From assembly GCA_016927675.1 (NCBI GenBank), contig JAFGMF010000036.1:1-6868 (forward strand): DNA of 6,868 nt. The letters are read 5' to 3'. The position numbers and the translations under genes are program-made. Shown here in pieces: positions 1 to 5,491 of this stretch; position 1 is the stretch's first letter, and the number at the start of each line of letters is the position of its first letter. The notes under the pieces are model-generated. The model did not search any database. It saw only the letters and a program-made list of their open reading frames with translations, and was not told the DNA's origin. Source of the DNA: Candidatus Cloacimonadota bacterium (lineage in GTDB: Bacteria > Cloacimonadota > Cloacimonadia > Cloacimonadales > TCS61).

Positions 1-325
1 ATTTGCTTTGACTAAAGAACAGCATAAAAAACAGATTTGCGATCATCAATCCGACAATACTGGCGAAAATAATCTGAATGAGGGAGAAAACTGTTCTGAG
101 ATATTTTTTTCTGATCTCAAGGCTGAAGATGCTCATAATGAAATATATCGAGAATCCGATAGAGAAAGAATAGGTTGCAGTTACCAGGATTACCCTAAAC
201 TCAAATCTGGCCTTTGATGCCATGAAAATGAAGGAAAGCAGTAGCGTGATGATCAGACAGTAAAAGATCATCAGTCTGATATTACGCCAGTCGATCGAAT
301 CAATAAGATTTTTCTTCAGATTCAT
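1..325 (-). CDS. Multi-pass membrane protein, N-terminal part (possible LytS-type sensor histidine kinase)
   Basis: Only the first 108 codons are present; the reading frame stays open to the left edge of the window. The protein starts MNLKKNLIDSIDWRNIR and then has three hydrophobic segments at about residues 18-36, 45-68 and 79-104, with a basic loop (EIRKKYLR, 70-77) between the second and third. The stretch YSFSIGFSIYFIM (52-64) resembles the membrane part of LytS/YehU-type kinases (His_kinase family), which precedes a cytoplasmic phosphoacceptor domain. That match is from memory, and the diagnostic kinase motifs lie outside the window. The start follows a GAGGAG ribosome site at 338-343 that touches the stop codon of the upstream gene. 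The spacing of 12 bases is rather long. The gene is 17 bases downstream of the TPR protein gene, so the two are probably co-transcribed. It could equally be another polytopic protein. I am sure of the frame and the membrane character, not of the kinase call. Confidence 0.6.
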   Translation of the reverse strand, partial: MNLKKNLIDSIDWRNIRLMIFYCLIITLLLSFIFMASKARFEFRVILVTATYSFSIGFSIYFIMSIFSLEIRKKYLRTVFSLIQIIFASIVGLMIANLFFMLFFSQSK

Positions 326-337
326 TTTAGGATTAAT

Positions 338-343
338 CTCCTC
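338..343 (-). promoter_or_regulatory. Ribosome binding site GAGGAG of the left-edge membrane protein
   Basis: GAGGAG on the minus strand begins on the last base of the upstream TAG stop codon and lies 12 bases before the ATG at 325-323. The contact with the stop codon suggests that ribosomes ending the TPR gene can restart here. The long spacing may lower initiation. Confidence 0.5.
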
Positions 344-1929
344 TATCTGGACAGATCCTGGTAATATCGGAGTCTGATCTGTGGAATGAGTTCATTGTCG
401 GAATTAATGATCTCGAAGTTTTCGGAATTGAGAATAAAAGGAATGGCAAAGTATTCATAATTGACATGAGGCCAATGGCAGATTTCAAAAAAAAGCTTAT
501 ATTCACCAGCTGTAACGGTTTTATTTGCGTAGTCTTGTAAATCCCATTGATAAAGATGATGACCGATATCAATACTGGCACCGGTGACCAGATCCGCATC
601 CTGAAAGCGAGATGATTTTGCCCAGGAGGGAAGGGTTACCTGTTTTTCTTTAACAAATCCGCTGAAACCTGAAACATATATTGTTTTCACGAATTTTCCT
701 TCGGCAGTTTCTATCCAGATGGCCAGCTGTGGTTCCAACTCATCTTGAAGACCAAGTGTGAAATCAACAATGAAACATGGTAATTCAGTTTCTGAAGGAT
801 TGAAGTATTTTATTTTCGGTTGTTGTGTTTTTAAAATAAGTTCTTTCATTTCCGGATCGGAGGTTTCGGTGTATGCTTTTACCCAGTGACTGGTTGCCTT
901 TTTACGGTAGGCTTTACCTAGAAGAAAAAGTGCCTTTGCCTGATGTTGCGGTTTATTTTCAGATATCCAGAGCAGGTCATCAATGCCTTCGTCCATTCTG
1001 CCGACAAAGAAGGGCAGCTCGATCAGAAGTTCATCCCGGATAAAACGTATTTCCATGTTATCCGGAGCAATTCGATGAGCCTTATCAAGAATATCCGCTA
1101 TTTCGAAAGCCAGATTAGTACGGTATTCTGGATCTTGATAGATTTTTTCATTATAACCGTCTCCTGCAAGATTTCCCAGGACTTGCAGGTGCATCAGTAA
1201 AATCTGAAGGTTTTCCGGATCAGCAGAAATTAATTTCCGTAAAATAATTGCAGCCTGTTCATAATCTGAATTTGCCATCAATTGATCAACGTCTTTCAGA
1301 TCGGCTTCGGAAGAATAGTCATCAAGTTGCTCCTGATCAGTTCCGGTTTGTTCTTCAGATAATTGTGAAAGCTGCTGACGGGCAGATTCAGCAATTTCAC
1401 TTTCACTATCATATTGCAGAACTTTCTGAAAATTCTCTTCAGCCTTTGACGGATTATCATTTTTCTGATAAGCTGTTGCCAGTTGAAAATGGACAAAAGC
1501 TAAAGTGGATATTTCGGCAGTGAGGTTATTGGTGATGATATATTCAAAATCAGCAATGGCTTGTGACAGCTTACCCATAAAAGCAGGTACATTAGAGCCT
1601 AATATCCCCCTGTTTATACGGGATTGCAGATGATTCTGATCAAGAGAAACGGCTTTATCCAGTAGTGCAAAAGCTTTGGCGCTGTAACTTCCTGCTTTCA
1701 TGAAATCTGACGTTGAACCGGCCATTTTTCCGTAAATTAAACCCCATCTGGAAAAAACATCGGCATGATCAGGATATTTTTCGTTGGCATTTTCCAGTGT
1801 TTTAATGGCAGATTCGAACTGATTCTGTTGATCAAGACTATCTGCCGTCTGCAGATAATCCTGGAGAGTCTCGACGGCTGAACATGTCAACCAGATAAAA
1901 AGGATAAAAAAAACAACTGAATATTTCAT
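343..1929 (-). CDS. Exported TPR-repeat protein with C-terminal DUF2271-like domain
   Basis: A protein of 528 residues. It opens with a short basic end and a hydrophobic stretch (VVFFILFIWLTC) followed by CSA-VE, a plausible signal peptidase I site, so it probably acts in the periplasm. The WLTC sequence is a poor lipobox, but a lipoprotein is not excluded. Residues about 24-190 contain TPR-like helical pairs (for example FESAIKTLENANEKYPD and PSKAEENFQKVLQYD). A second set runs from about 210 to 350 (YEQAAIILRKLISADPENL, LFLLGKAYRKKA). From about 400 to 500 a beta-rich module carries AIWIETAEGKFVKTIYVSG, LPSWA, DLVTGAS, H..YQWD and GEYKLFFE. This is the pattern I associate with DUF2271, a periplasmic family of unknown function, so the assignment is from memory. 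Two ATGs are adjacent (1932 and 1929). GGAGG lies only 2 bases before the first and 5 before the second, so 1929 is preferred. It is the first gene of a probable operon with the left-edge membrane protein. Confidence 0.85.
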   Translation of the reverse strand: MKYSVVFFILFIWLTCSAVETLQDYLQTADSLDQQNQFESAIKTLENANEKYPDHADVFSRWGLIYGKMAGSTSDFMKAGSYSAKAFALLDKAVSLDQNHLQSRINRGILGSNVPAFMGKLSQAIADFEYIITNNLTAEISTLAFVHFQLATAYQKNDNPSKAEENFQKVLQYDSESEIAESARQQLSQLSEEQTGTDQEQLDDYSSEADLKDVDQLMANSDYEQAAIILRKLISADPENLQILLMHLQVLGNLAGDGYNEKIYQDPEYRTNLAFEIADILDKAHRIAPDNMEIRFIRDELLIELPFFVGRMDEGIDDLLWISENKPQHQAKALFLLGKAYRKKATSHWVKAYTETSDPEMKELILKTQQPKIKYFNPSETELPCFIVDFTLGLQDELEPQLAIWIETAEGKFVKTIYVSGFSGFVKEKQVTLPSWAKSSRFQDADLVTGASIDIGHHLYQWDLQDYANKTVTAGEYKLFFEICHWPHVNYEYFAIPFILNSENFEIINSDNELIPQIRLRYYQDLSR

Positions 1930-1934
1930 CATTT

Positions 1935-1939
1935 CCTCC
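1935..1939 (-). promoter_or_regulatory. Ribosome binding site GGAGG deciding the TPR protein start
   Basis: GGAGG on the minus strand is followed by AA and two consecutive ATG codons. Spacing is 2 bases to the outer ATG (1932-1930) and 5 bases to the inner one (1929-1927). The inner start fits normal spacing better. The difference is one methionine. Confidence 0.7.
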
Positions 1940-1965
1940 GTTAATTGATTTTTATAGACATAATT

Positions 1966-1992
1966 ATTTTACCATGATATACTACAGGTCAA
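1966..1992 (-). promoter_or_regulatory. Candidate sigma70-type promoter of the TPR protein operon
   Basis: On the minus strand there is TTGACC (1992-1987), a 15-base spacer, then TGG-TAAAAT with the -10 box at 1971-1966. The TGn before the -10 makes it an extended -10 promoter, which can tolerate the short spacer. The -10 box ends 36 bases upstream of the first ATG (1932), leaving room for a leader of roughly 30 bases that includes GGAGG. Found by eye. Confidence 0.5.
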
Positions 1993-2147
1993 GCGCTCTG
2001 TTTCCTGATTTCTTACTCTGAGCACAAGGTATAATCCTTATTCTTTTGTAAAGTACTAAATACAATTGGATATCGAGTGTAGAAACGTTAACACAAGATA
2101 ATTCCTGAACATTCCAGAGCTTTAATTTCGACTTGAGAGAACTTTGA

Positions 2148-2801
2148 TCACACATTGCTGTTATTAACCGTAAGTTTGTACTGATTTTCAGGTTTAGGTC
2201 GACCAAGAGATTCAGCGAGTAAAATCCACTGAATTATCGTTATTATGATAGCAAGTTTTACCATTAAATTAAAACCTGTTCCCAGATGGAATAAAATATA
2301 AGCTAACGGCAGGATCAGCACTGCACCAGCCAACATACTCCAGTTAATTTTGGACCATTCGTAAATCGGAACCGGAACAATACCTTTGATCTCCTGCCTT
2401 ACCAGAAGCAGAGTAAGAACAGAAAAAAAAGCAAACGGAATGATCAGCCAGATAAGTGATAGAGAAATTCCCCAGGCACCAAAAGTGACTTCAGAATTAG
2501 TTCGAAAACTGCCATAAATTGCAAGACCTGTAAGTAGAGTGTGCCAAGAAATAATTAAAAAATGGTATAGTCTTCTCAATCTACCGCGACTTTCAAGATA
2601 AAGAGTGAACAAGACAAGCAATGCAATCAGAGGTAATAACCAAAATTCTCCGACTGCTCCCTTCCCACAGAAATTAAAAATTCTCCAGCTTGAGATCTCT
2701 GGTTTAAGAAGTAAGCGCATGGTGGAAGTCCAAAAAAAAGTTGCGATAAAAACAGTCCATGTTAATACCGCTGTTCGCAGGTTAATTGTTTTACCGATCA
2801 T
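2148..2801 (-). CDS. Six-helix integral membrane protein of unknown function
   Basis: A complete protein of 217 residues that I do not recognise. Six hydrophobic segments are visible at about 11-31, 53-69, 80-98, 110-134, 154-173 and 179-197. Charged loops (ESRGRLRRLYH at 70-80 and VRQEIKG at 134-140) separate them, and a short polar tail (RPKPENQYKLTVNNSNV) ends the protein. There is no cleavable signal peptide or soluble domain, and no catalytic motif stands out. Spacing of basic residues suggests the loops around 70-80 and 134-140 face the cytoplasm. The start is well supported: AAGGAG at 2816-2811 lies 9 bases before the ATG, and a TATAAT box sits further upstream. It is a single-gene unit by spacing, 215 bases from the next minus-strand gene and divergent from gatE. 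The sequence gives no ground for naming a role such as transport or sensing. Confidence 0.75.
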   Translation of the reverse strand: MIGKTINLRTAVLTWTVFIATFFWTSTMRLLLKPEISSWRIFNFCGKGAVGEFWLLPLIALLVLFTLYLESRGRLRRLYHFLIISWHTLLTGLAIYGSFRTNSEVTFGAWGISLSLIWLIIPFAFFSVLTLLLVRQEIKGIVPVPIYEWSKINWSMLAGAVLILPLAYILFHLGTGFNLMVKLAIIITIIQWILLAESLGRPKPENQYKLTVNNSNV

Positions 2802-2810
2802 AAGTTGATT

Positions 2811-2816
2811 CTCCTT
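2811..2816 (-). promoter_or_regulatory. Ribosome binding site AAGGAG of the six-helix membrane protein
   Basis: AAGGAG on the minus strand with a 9-base gap to the ATG at 2801-2799. It supports this start over internal methionines. Confidence 0.65.
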
Positions 2817-2836
2817 GTTAATTTATTGTACCTGAG

Positions 2837-2865
2837 ATTATATTTAATGATTCGCTCGAAAATAT
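2837..2865 (-). promoter_or_regulatory. Candidate promoter of the six-helix membrane protein gene
   Basis: A perfect TATAAT -10 box lies on the minus strand at 2842-2837, 35 bases before the start codon. The -35 region is poor: AT-rich, ATATTT at the 17-base position and TATTTT at 16. It overlaps a small inverted repeat at 2855-2869, which could supply regulation. Assigned by eye. Confidence 0.45.
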
Positions 2866-2869
2866 CGAG
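2855..2869. repeat. Inverted repeat CTCGA-N5-TCGAG over the -35 region
   Basis: CTCGA (2855-2859) and TCGAG (2865-2869) are perfect inverted arms around AAATA. With one bulged G the symmetry extends outward to CG at both ends. Its position on the -35 region of the membrane protein promoter is where an operator could sit, but arms of 5 bases are short enough to arise by chance. Confidence 0.3.
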
Positions 2870-3171
2870 GCGATAGATATCCACAAAAACCACTCTATGT
2901 ATCTGTAAAATTATCAAAAATCCTGATCAGAATATATTTGAAGAAAAAGAATAAATCAACTTTTTTCAGATAAAGCTCTGTTACGGGGTAATGAAATGCA
3001 ATTTTATAAGTATGAATCGTCCCGGGATTTTTTTCTTCAACAGATATTTTCCTGATCATAAGTTTCAGTTTTGGATTTTAACGAAAAGGATATGCAAAGA
3101 ACTTGAGAAATAGGAGAATTTAATTAAACTGCAAAAATAAGTTAACCTGAGATGATGATTTTTAAAATCGG

Positions 3172-3183
3172 GGGTAGCTACCC
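3172..3183. repeat. Perfect 12-base palindrome GGGTAGCTACCC
   Basis: An exact palindrome and a GC-rich island inside a very AT-rich spacer. It has no loop, so it suits a dimeric protein site better than a terminator, and no T-run follows. It also lies inside a 20-codon plus-strand frame (3152-3214) that ends in an acidic peptide (PEDIEFEDEY). Confidence 0.35.
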
Positions 3184-3433
3184 AGAAGATATTGAGTTTG
3201 AAGATGAGTATTAAGCCAATAGTTGCAGAGTTATTCATTGCAGCTTATAACCAAACACTTAAGCAGTTGAGCAATTTGTAATTAAAAATCAATTTTTATG
3301 AAAAAAAAAATATCATTCCAGACAAGGTTTTTCTGATCGGTTAACTAAAGCTTATATCAAATAATTCTAATCATCTTTTTTAATGAAGAAGTTAAATATC
3401 TTATTCGAAAAATTCAGTTCAGCAATTCTGATT

Positions 3434-3454
3434 GACAGTTTGGACTGTCTTTTT
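3434..3454 (+). terminator. Small hairpin plus T-run just upstream of gatE (possible attenuator)
   Basis: GACAGT (3434-3439), loop TTGG, ACTGTC (3444-3449), then TTTTT (3450-3454). This is the layout of an intrinsic terminator with a short 6-base stem. It ends 36 bases before the preferred gatE start at 3491 and is followed by the GAAGAAGG ribosome site. If transcription begins upstream, it could attenuate gatE-gatD. If translation begins at 3383 it would simply be coding sequence. The stem is weak, so the call is tentative. Confidence 0.25.
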
Positions 3455-3474
3455 GAAGTTAACAAAATTTCGCT

Positions 3475-3482
3475 GAAGAAGG
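3475..3482 (+). promoter_or_regulatory. Ribosome binding site GAAGAAGG favouring gatE start at 3491
   Basis: GAAGAAGG ends 8 bases before the ATG at 3491-3493. The outer ATG at 3383 is preceded by a T-rich stretch with no purine-rich site. This supports the inner start, although the match to GGAGG is only partial. Confidence 0.45.
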
Positions 3483-3490
3483 CAGAATTT

Positions 3491-5491
3491 ATGGAAAAGA
3501 AATTTAATCCGGCTGAAAATTACAGATCAACTCAGGAGAAAATCGATTATCAGACGCTTCATGACAGTACTACGGAAGTTTATCAGAAATTGGGATTTCA
3601 GAGTGGTCTGGAAGTACATCAGCAATTAAAAACAGAAAAAAAACTGTTCTGCCGGTGTCCTGCCGGCAAGTATCATGATCTTGATTCCTATGATGCCGAG
3701 ATCATCCGTCATATGCGTCCCACCTTGTCTGAGATGGGTACATATGACGGTACGGCTTTAATGGAATTCAAGACGAGGAAGAACATAACCTACCGGATCG
3801 GTAATGAAACGACCTGCACTTATGAAATTGATGATACACCGCCTTTCCCGATCAATCGGGAAGCGTTGAGATACGCGATCGAAATTGCACTTCTGTTGAA
3901 ACTCAATATTGTGGGCGAACTGCATATCACTCGCAAACAATATCTCGATGGCAGTATTCCGACTGGTTTTCAGAGAACGGCAATTGTCGGGATAGAAGGT
4001 ATTATCCCTCTGAGAAACAAGCAAGTCAGGATCATTCAACTAAGTGTTGAGGAAGATTCCTGTCGAGAAGTATCAGATATTGGGCATGAGCGGATATACA
4101 GTACAGACCGTTTGGGAATTCCCTTAATCGAAACCGTAACTTATCCGGACATGAAGACTCCGGCAGAAGTCAAGGAAGCTGCTCAGTATATCCGGTTTAT
4201 GAACAGGAGTACAGGAAAAGTCCGAACCGGGATCGGAGCTGGCAGGCAGGATGTGAATGTGAGTATTGAAGGGGGAACCCGAGTTGAGATAAAAGGTGTT
4301 TCGCATATCAGCTGGATCCCTGCTCTGACCCATAATGAAGCTTTTCGGCAGAAAGCGTTGTTGAGCATCAAAGCAGAATTGGCAAAACGGATAAAATCAG
4401 CAGAAAACTGGAAGTTTACTTACAAACTCTTCAATTTCGATGCGGAAGATGTTCAATATGAGCCAATTAAAAATGCAATTGCTCAAGGGCATAAACTGGT
4501 AGCGGTAAATCTGCCGGAATTTCGGGGAATTCTCTCTCATTTTACCCAGCCGGGGCAGTCTTTTGCAGACGAAATATCCGACAGGTTGAAGGTGATCGCG
4601 TGTCTGGAAAAACCAAACATGGTATATTCGGAAGATCAGCAACCGGTTTTTGACCAGAATTTATTAAGCAGGCGCAGCAGATTACTGGGCAGTGAAGATA
4701 ACGATGCTCAAATTGTTTTCTGGAGTTCCGAGGATGATCTCAAAACTGCAGTGGAAACTATCGAGGAAAGATGTCGTCTTGCTTTTCAGGGAGTTCCCAA
4801 TGAAACCAGAAAAGCAAGATCGGATGGTTCCACAGTTTTCGAACGAGTGTTGCCGGGAGCAGACAGAATGTATCCGGATACTGATTCTGCTCCGATCCCG
4901 ATTGAAGATGCTGATATTGACCAGATTCGTGAACACTTGCCGGTTGATTTAAATGAAAGGATCATTCAGTTACAGGAATGGCAAATTCCTCAGGACTGTT
5001 ATGTATATCTGCTGCGAAATAATCTTATCCCCTTGCTGGAAGATCTGATCTCCGATTTCGGGCTTGAACCGGTTTATTGTGCTACTTTTCTGGCTCATAA
5101 ACTGAAATATGTTCAGGGTCATCACGAATCATCTTTAACCTTCAATTTCATGAGGATTTATGAGTTGTTTGAATTTCTGATCGAAAAAAAGATACAGCTT
5201 GATCTGGCAACCGAATTACTTCCAGTGATTTTTCAATATCCACGGATGGATTTTGATTCCGTGCTTAATACTGTCAAATTTACTCGTCATAAGCCCGATA
5301 AGCTGAAAAAAGAGATCCCTGCATTGAAAAAAATATTTCCGTCTCTGCGACGTTCTTCTCACCCCCAAGCTGAAGCAAAATGGATAATGGGTCAGCTTCG
5401 ATCTTCCGCAATTGGAAATATTGCCCTGGCTGAACTCTGGAAAAATGTGCTTGCCGAATCCGGATCAAATGAGGAGGTTAAGCATGATTGA
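3491..5491 (+). CDS. gatE: Glu-tRNA(Gln) amidotransferase subunit E (archaeal type)
   Basis: GatE binds mischarged Glu-tRNA(Gln), activates the glutamyl group with ATP and amidates it with ammonia from GatD, giving Gln-tRNA(Gln) in the cytoplasm. From the start at 3491 it has 666 residues, against roughly 620-640 in archaea. The GatB/GatE kinase core spans about 35-300, with GLEVHQQL (39-46), LFCRCP (C54, C56), RHMRPTLSE, YDGTALMEF, DDTPPFP, RKQYLDGSIPTGFQRT, EEDSCREVSD, TDRLGIPLIE, GIGAGRQDVNVS and EIKGV. An AspRS-like insertion (GAD domain), which separates GatE from GatB, fills about 309-440. It is followed by GVPNETR and PGADRMYPDTD (455-465). A helical, YqeY-like tRNA-binding tail ends the protein. 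An in-frame ATG at 3383 would add 36 residues, but it lacks a ribosome site and the extra segment lies outside the family core. The stop overlaps gatD by 8 bases. The family is certain; the start is not. Confidence 0.93.
   Translation: MEKKFNPAENYRSTQEKIDYQTLHDSTTEVYQKLGFQSGLEVHQQLKTEKKLFCRCPAGKYHDLDSYDAEIIRHMRPTLSEMGTYDGTALMEFKTRKNITYRIGNETTCTYEIDDTPPFPINREALRYAIEIALLLKLNIVGELHITRKQYLDGSIPTGFQRTAIVGIEGIIPLRNKQVRIIQLSVEEDSCREVSDIGHERIYSTDRLGIPLIETVTYPDMKTPAEVKEAAQYIRFMNRSTGKVRTGIGAGRQDVNVSIEGGTRVEIKGVSHISWIPALTHNEAFRQKALLSIKAELAKRIKSAENWKFTYKLFNFDAEDVQYEPIKNAIAQGHKLVAVNLPEFRGILSHFTQPGQSFADEISDRLKVIACLEKPNMVYSEDQQPVFDQNLLSRRSRLLGSEDNDAQIVFWSSEDDLKTAVETIEERCRLAFQGVPNETRKARSDGSTVFERVLPGADRMYPDTDSAPIPIEDADIDQIREHLPVDLNERIIQLQEWQIPQDCYVYLLRNNLIPLLEDLISDFGLEPVYCATFLAHKLKYVQGHHESSLTFNFMRIYELFEFLIEKKIQLDLATELLPVIFQYPRMDFDSVLNTVKFTRHKPDKLKKEIPALKKIFPSLRRSSHPQAEAKWIMGQLRSSAIGNIALAELWKNVLAESGSNEEVKHD
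5471..5477 (+). promoter_or_regulatory. Ribosome binding site GAGGAGG setting the gatD start
   Basis: A near-perfect anti-16S match inside the last codons of gatE, 6 bases before the ATG at 5484. It rules out the longer in-frame start at 5412, which would add 24 residues with no ribosome site. It implies translational coupling with gatE. Confidence 0.85.

Larger units (their letters stand above)
1933..2147. other. Intergenic spacer between the six-helix protein and the TPR protein genes
   Basis: This 215-base spacer holds the promoter and ribosome site of the TPR protein gene at its left end. The minus strand can be read as a 74-residue frame over 1982-2206, but that frame overlaps the end of the six-helix gene, lacks a convincing ribosome site and looks like chance. 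I saw no strong hairpin with a T-run that would end transcription of the six-helix gene. Confidence 0.5.
2802..3490. other. AT-rich divergent spacer between the six-helix protein gene and gatE
   Basis: The spacer is 689 bases if gatE starts at 3491, or 581 if it starts at 3383. It holds the minus-strand promoter at its left end, an exact 12-base palindrome at 3172-3183 and a hairpin plus T-run at 3434-3454. It also has small plus-strand frames at 2991-3113 (40 codons), 3152-3214 (20) and 3204-3281 (25), none with a convincing ribosome site. I found no RNA gene, riboswitch core or T-box motif by eye. A gatE promoter must lie here, but no clear -35/-10 pair with normal spacing was identified. 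The length suggests a decayed gene, a long leader or an unrecognised small RNA. Confidence 0.4.

Noticed and set aside
1982..2206. A 74-codon minus-strand frame beside the six-helix protein gene
   Set aside because: It overlaps the 3' end of the six-helix gene in another frame, has no clear ribosome site and does not resemble a protein family.
3015..3034. TCCCGGGA followed by seven T, resembling a terminator
   Set aside because: The palindrome has no loop and the alternative stem is only 4 bases. No plus-strand gene lies upstream that would need it.
2991..3113. A 40-codon plus-strand frame (MKCNFISMNRPGIFF...) in the divergent spacer
   Set aside because: The only upstream purine run (GGGG) is 2-3 bases from the ATG, composition is AT-driven and nothing about the peptide is recognisable.
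3432..3465. TTGACA followed by an AT-rich stretch as a gatE promoter
   Set aside because: At 16-18 base spacing there is no acceptable -10 box; the nearest AT-rich hexamer is about 22 bases away. The TTGACA also forms part of the hairpin arm.
5412..5483. Longer in-frame start for gatD, adding 24 residues
   Set aside because: There is no ribosome site before it and the added residues lie within gatE coding sequence. GAGGAGG at 5471-5477 clearly serves the ATG at 5484.
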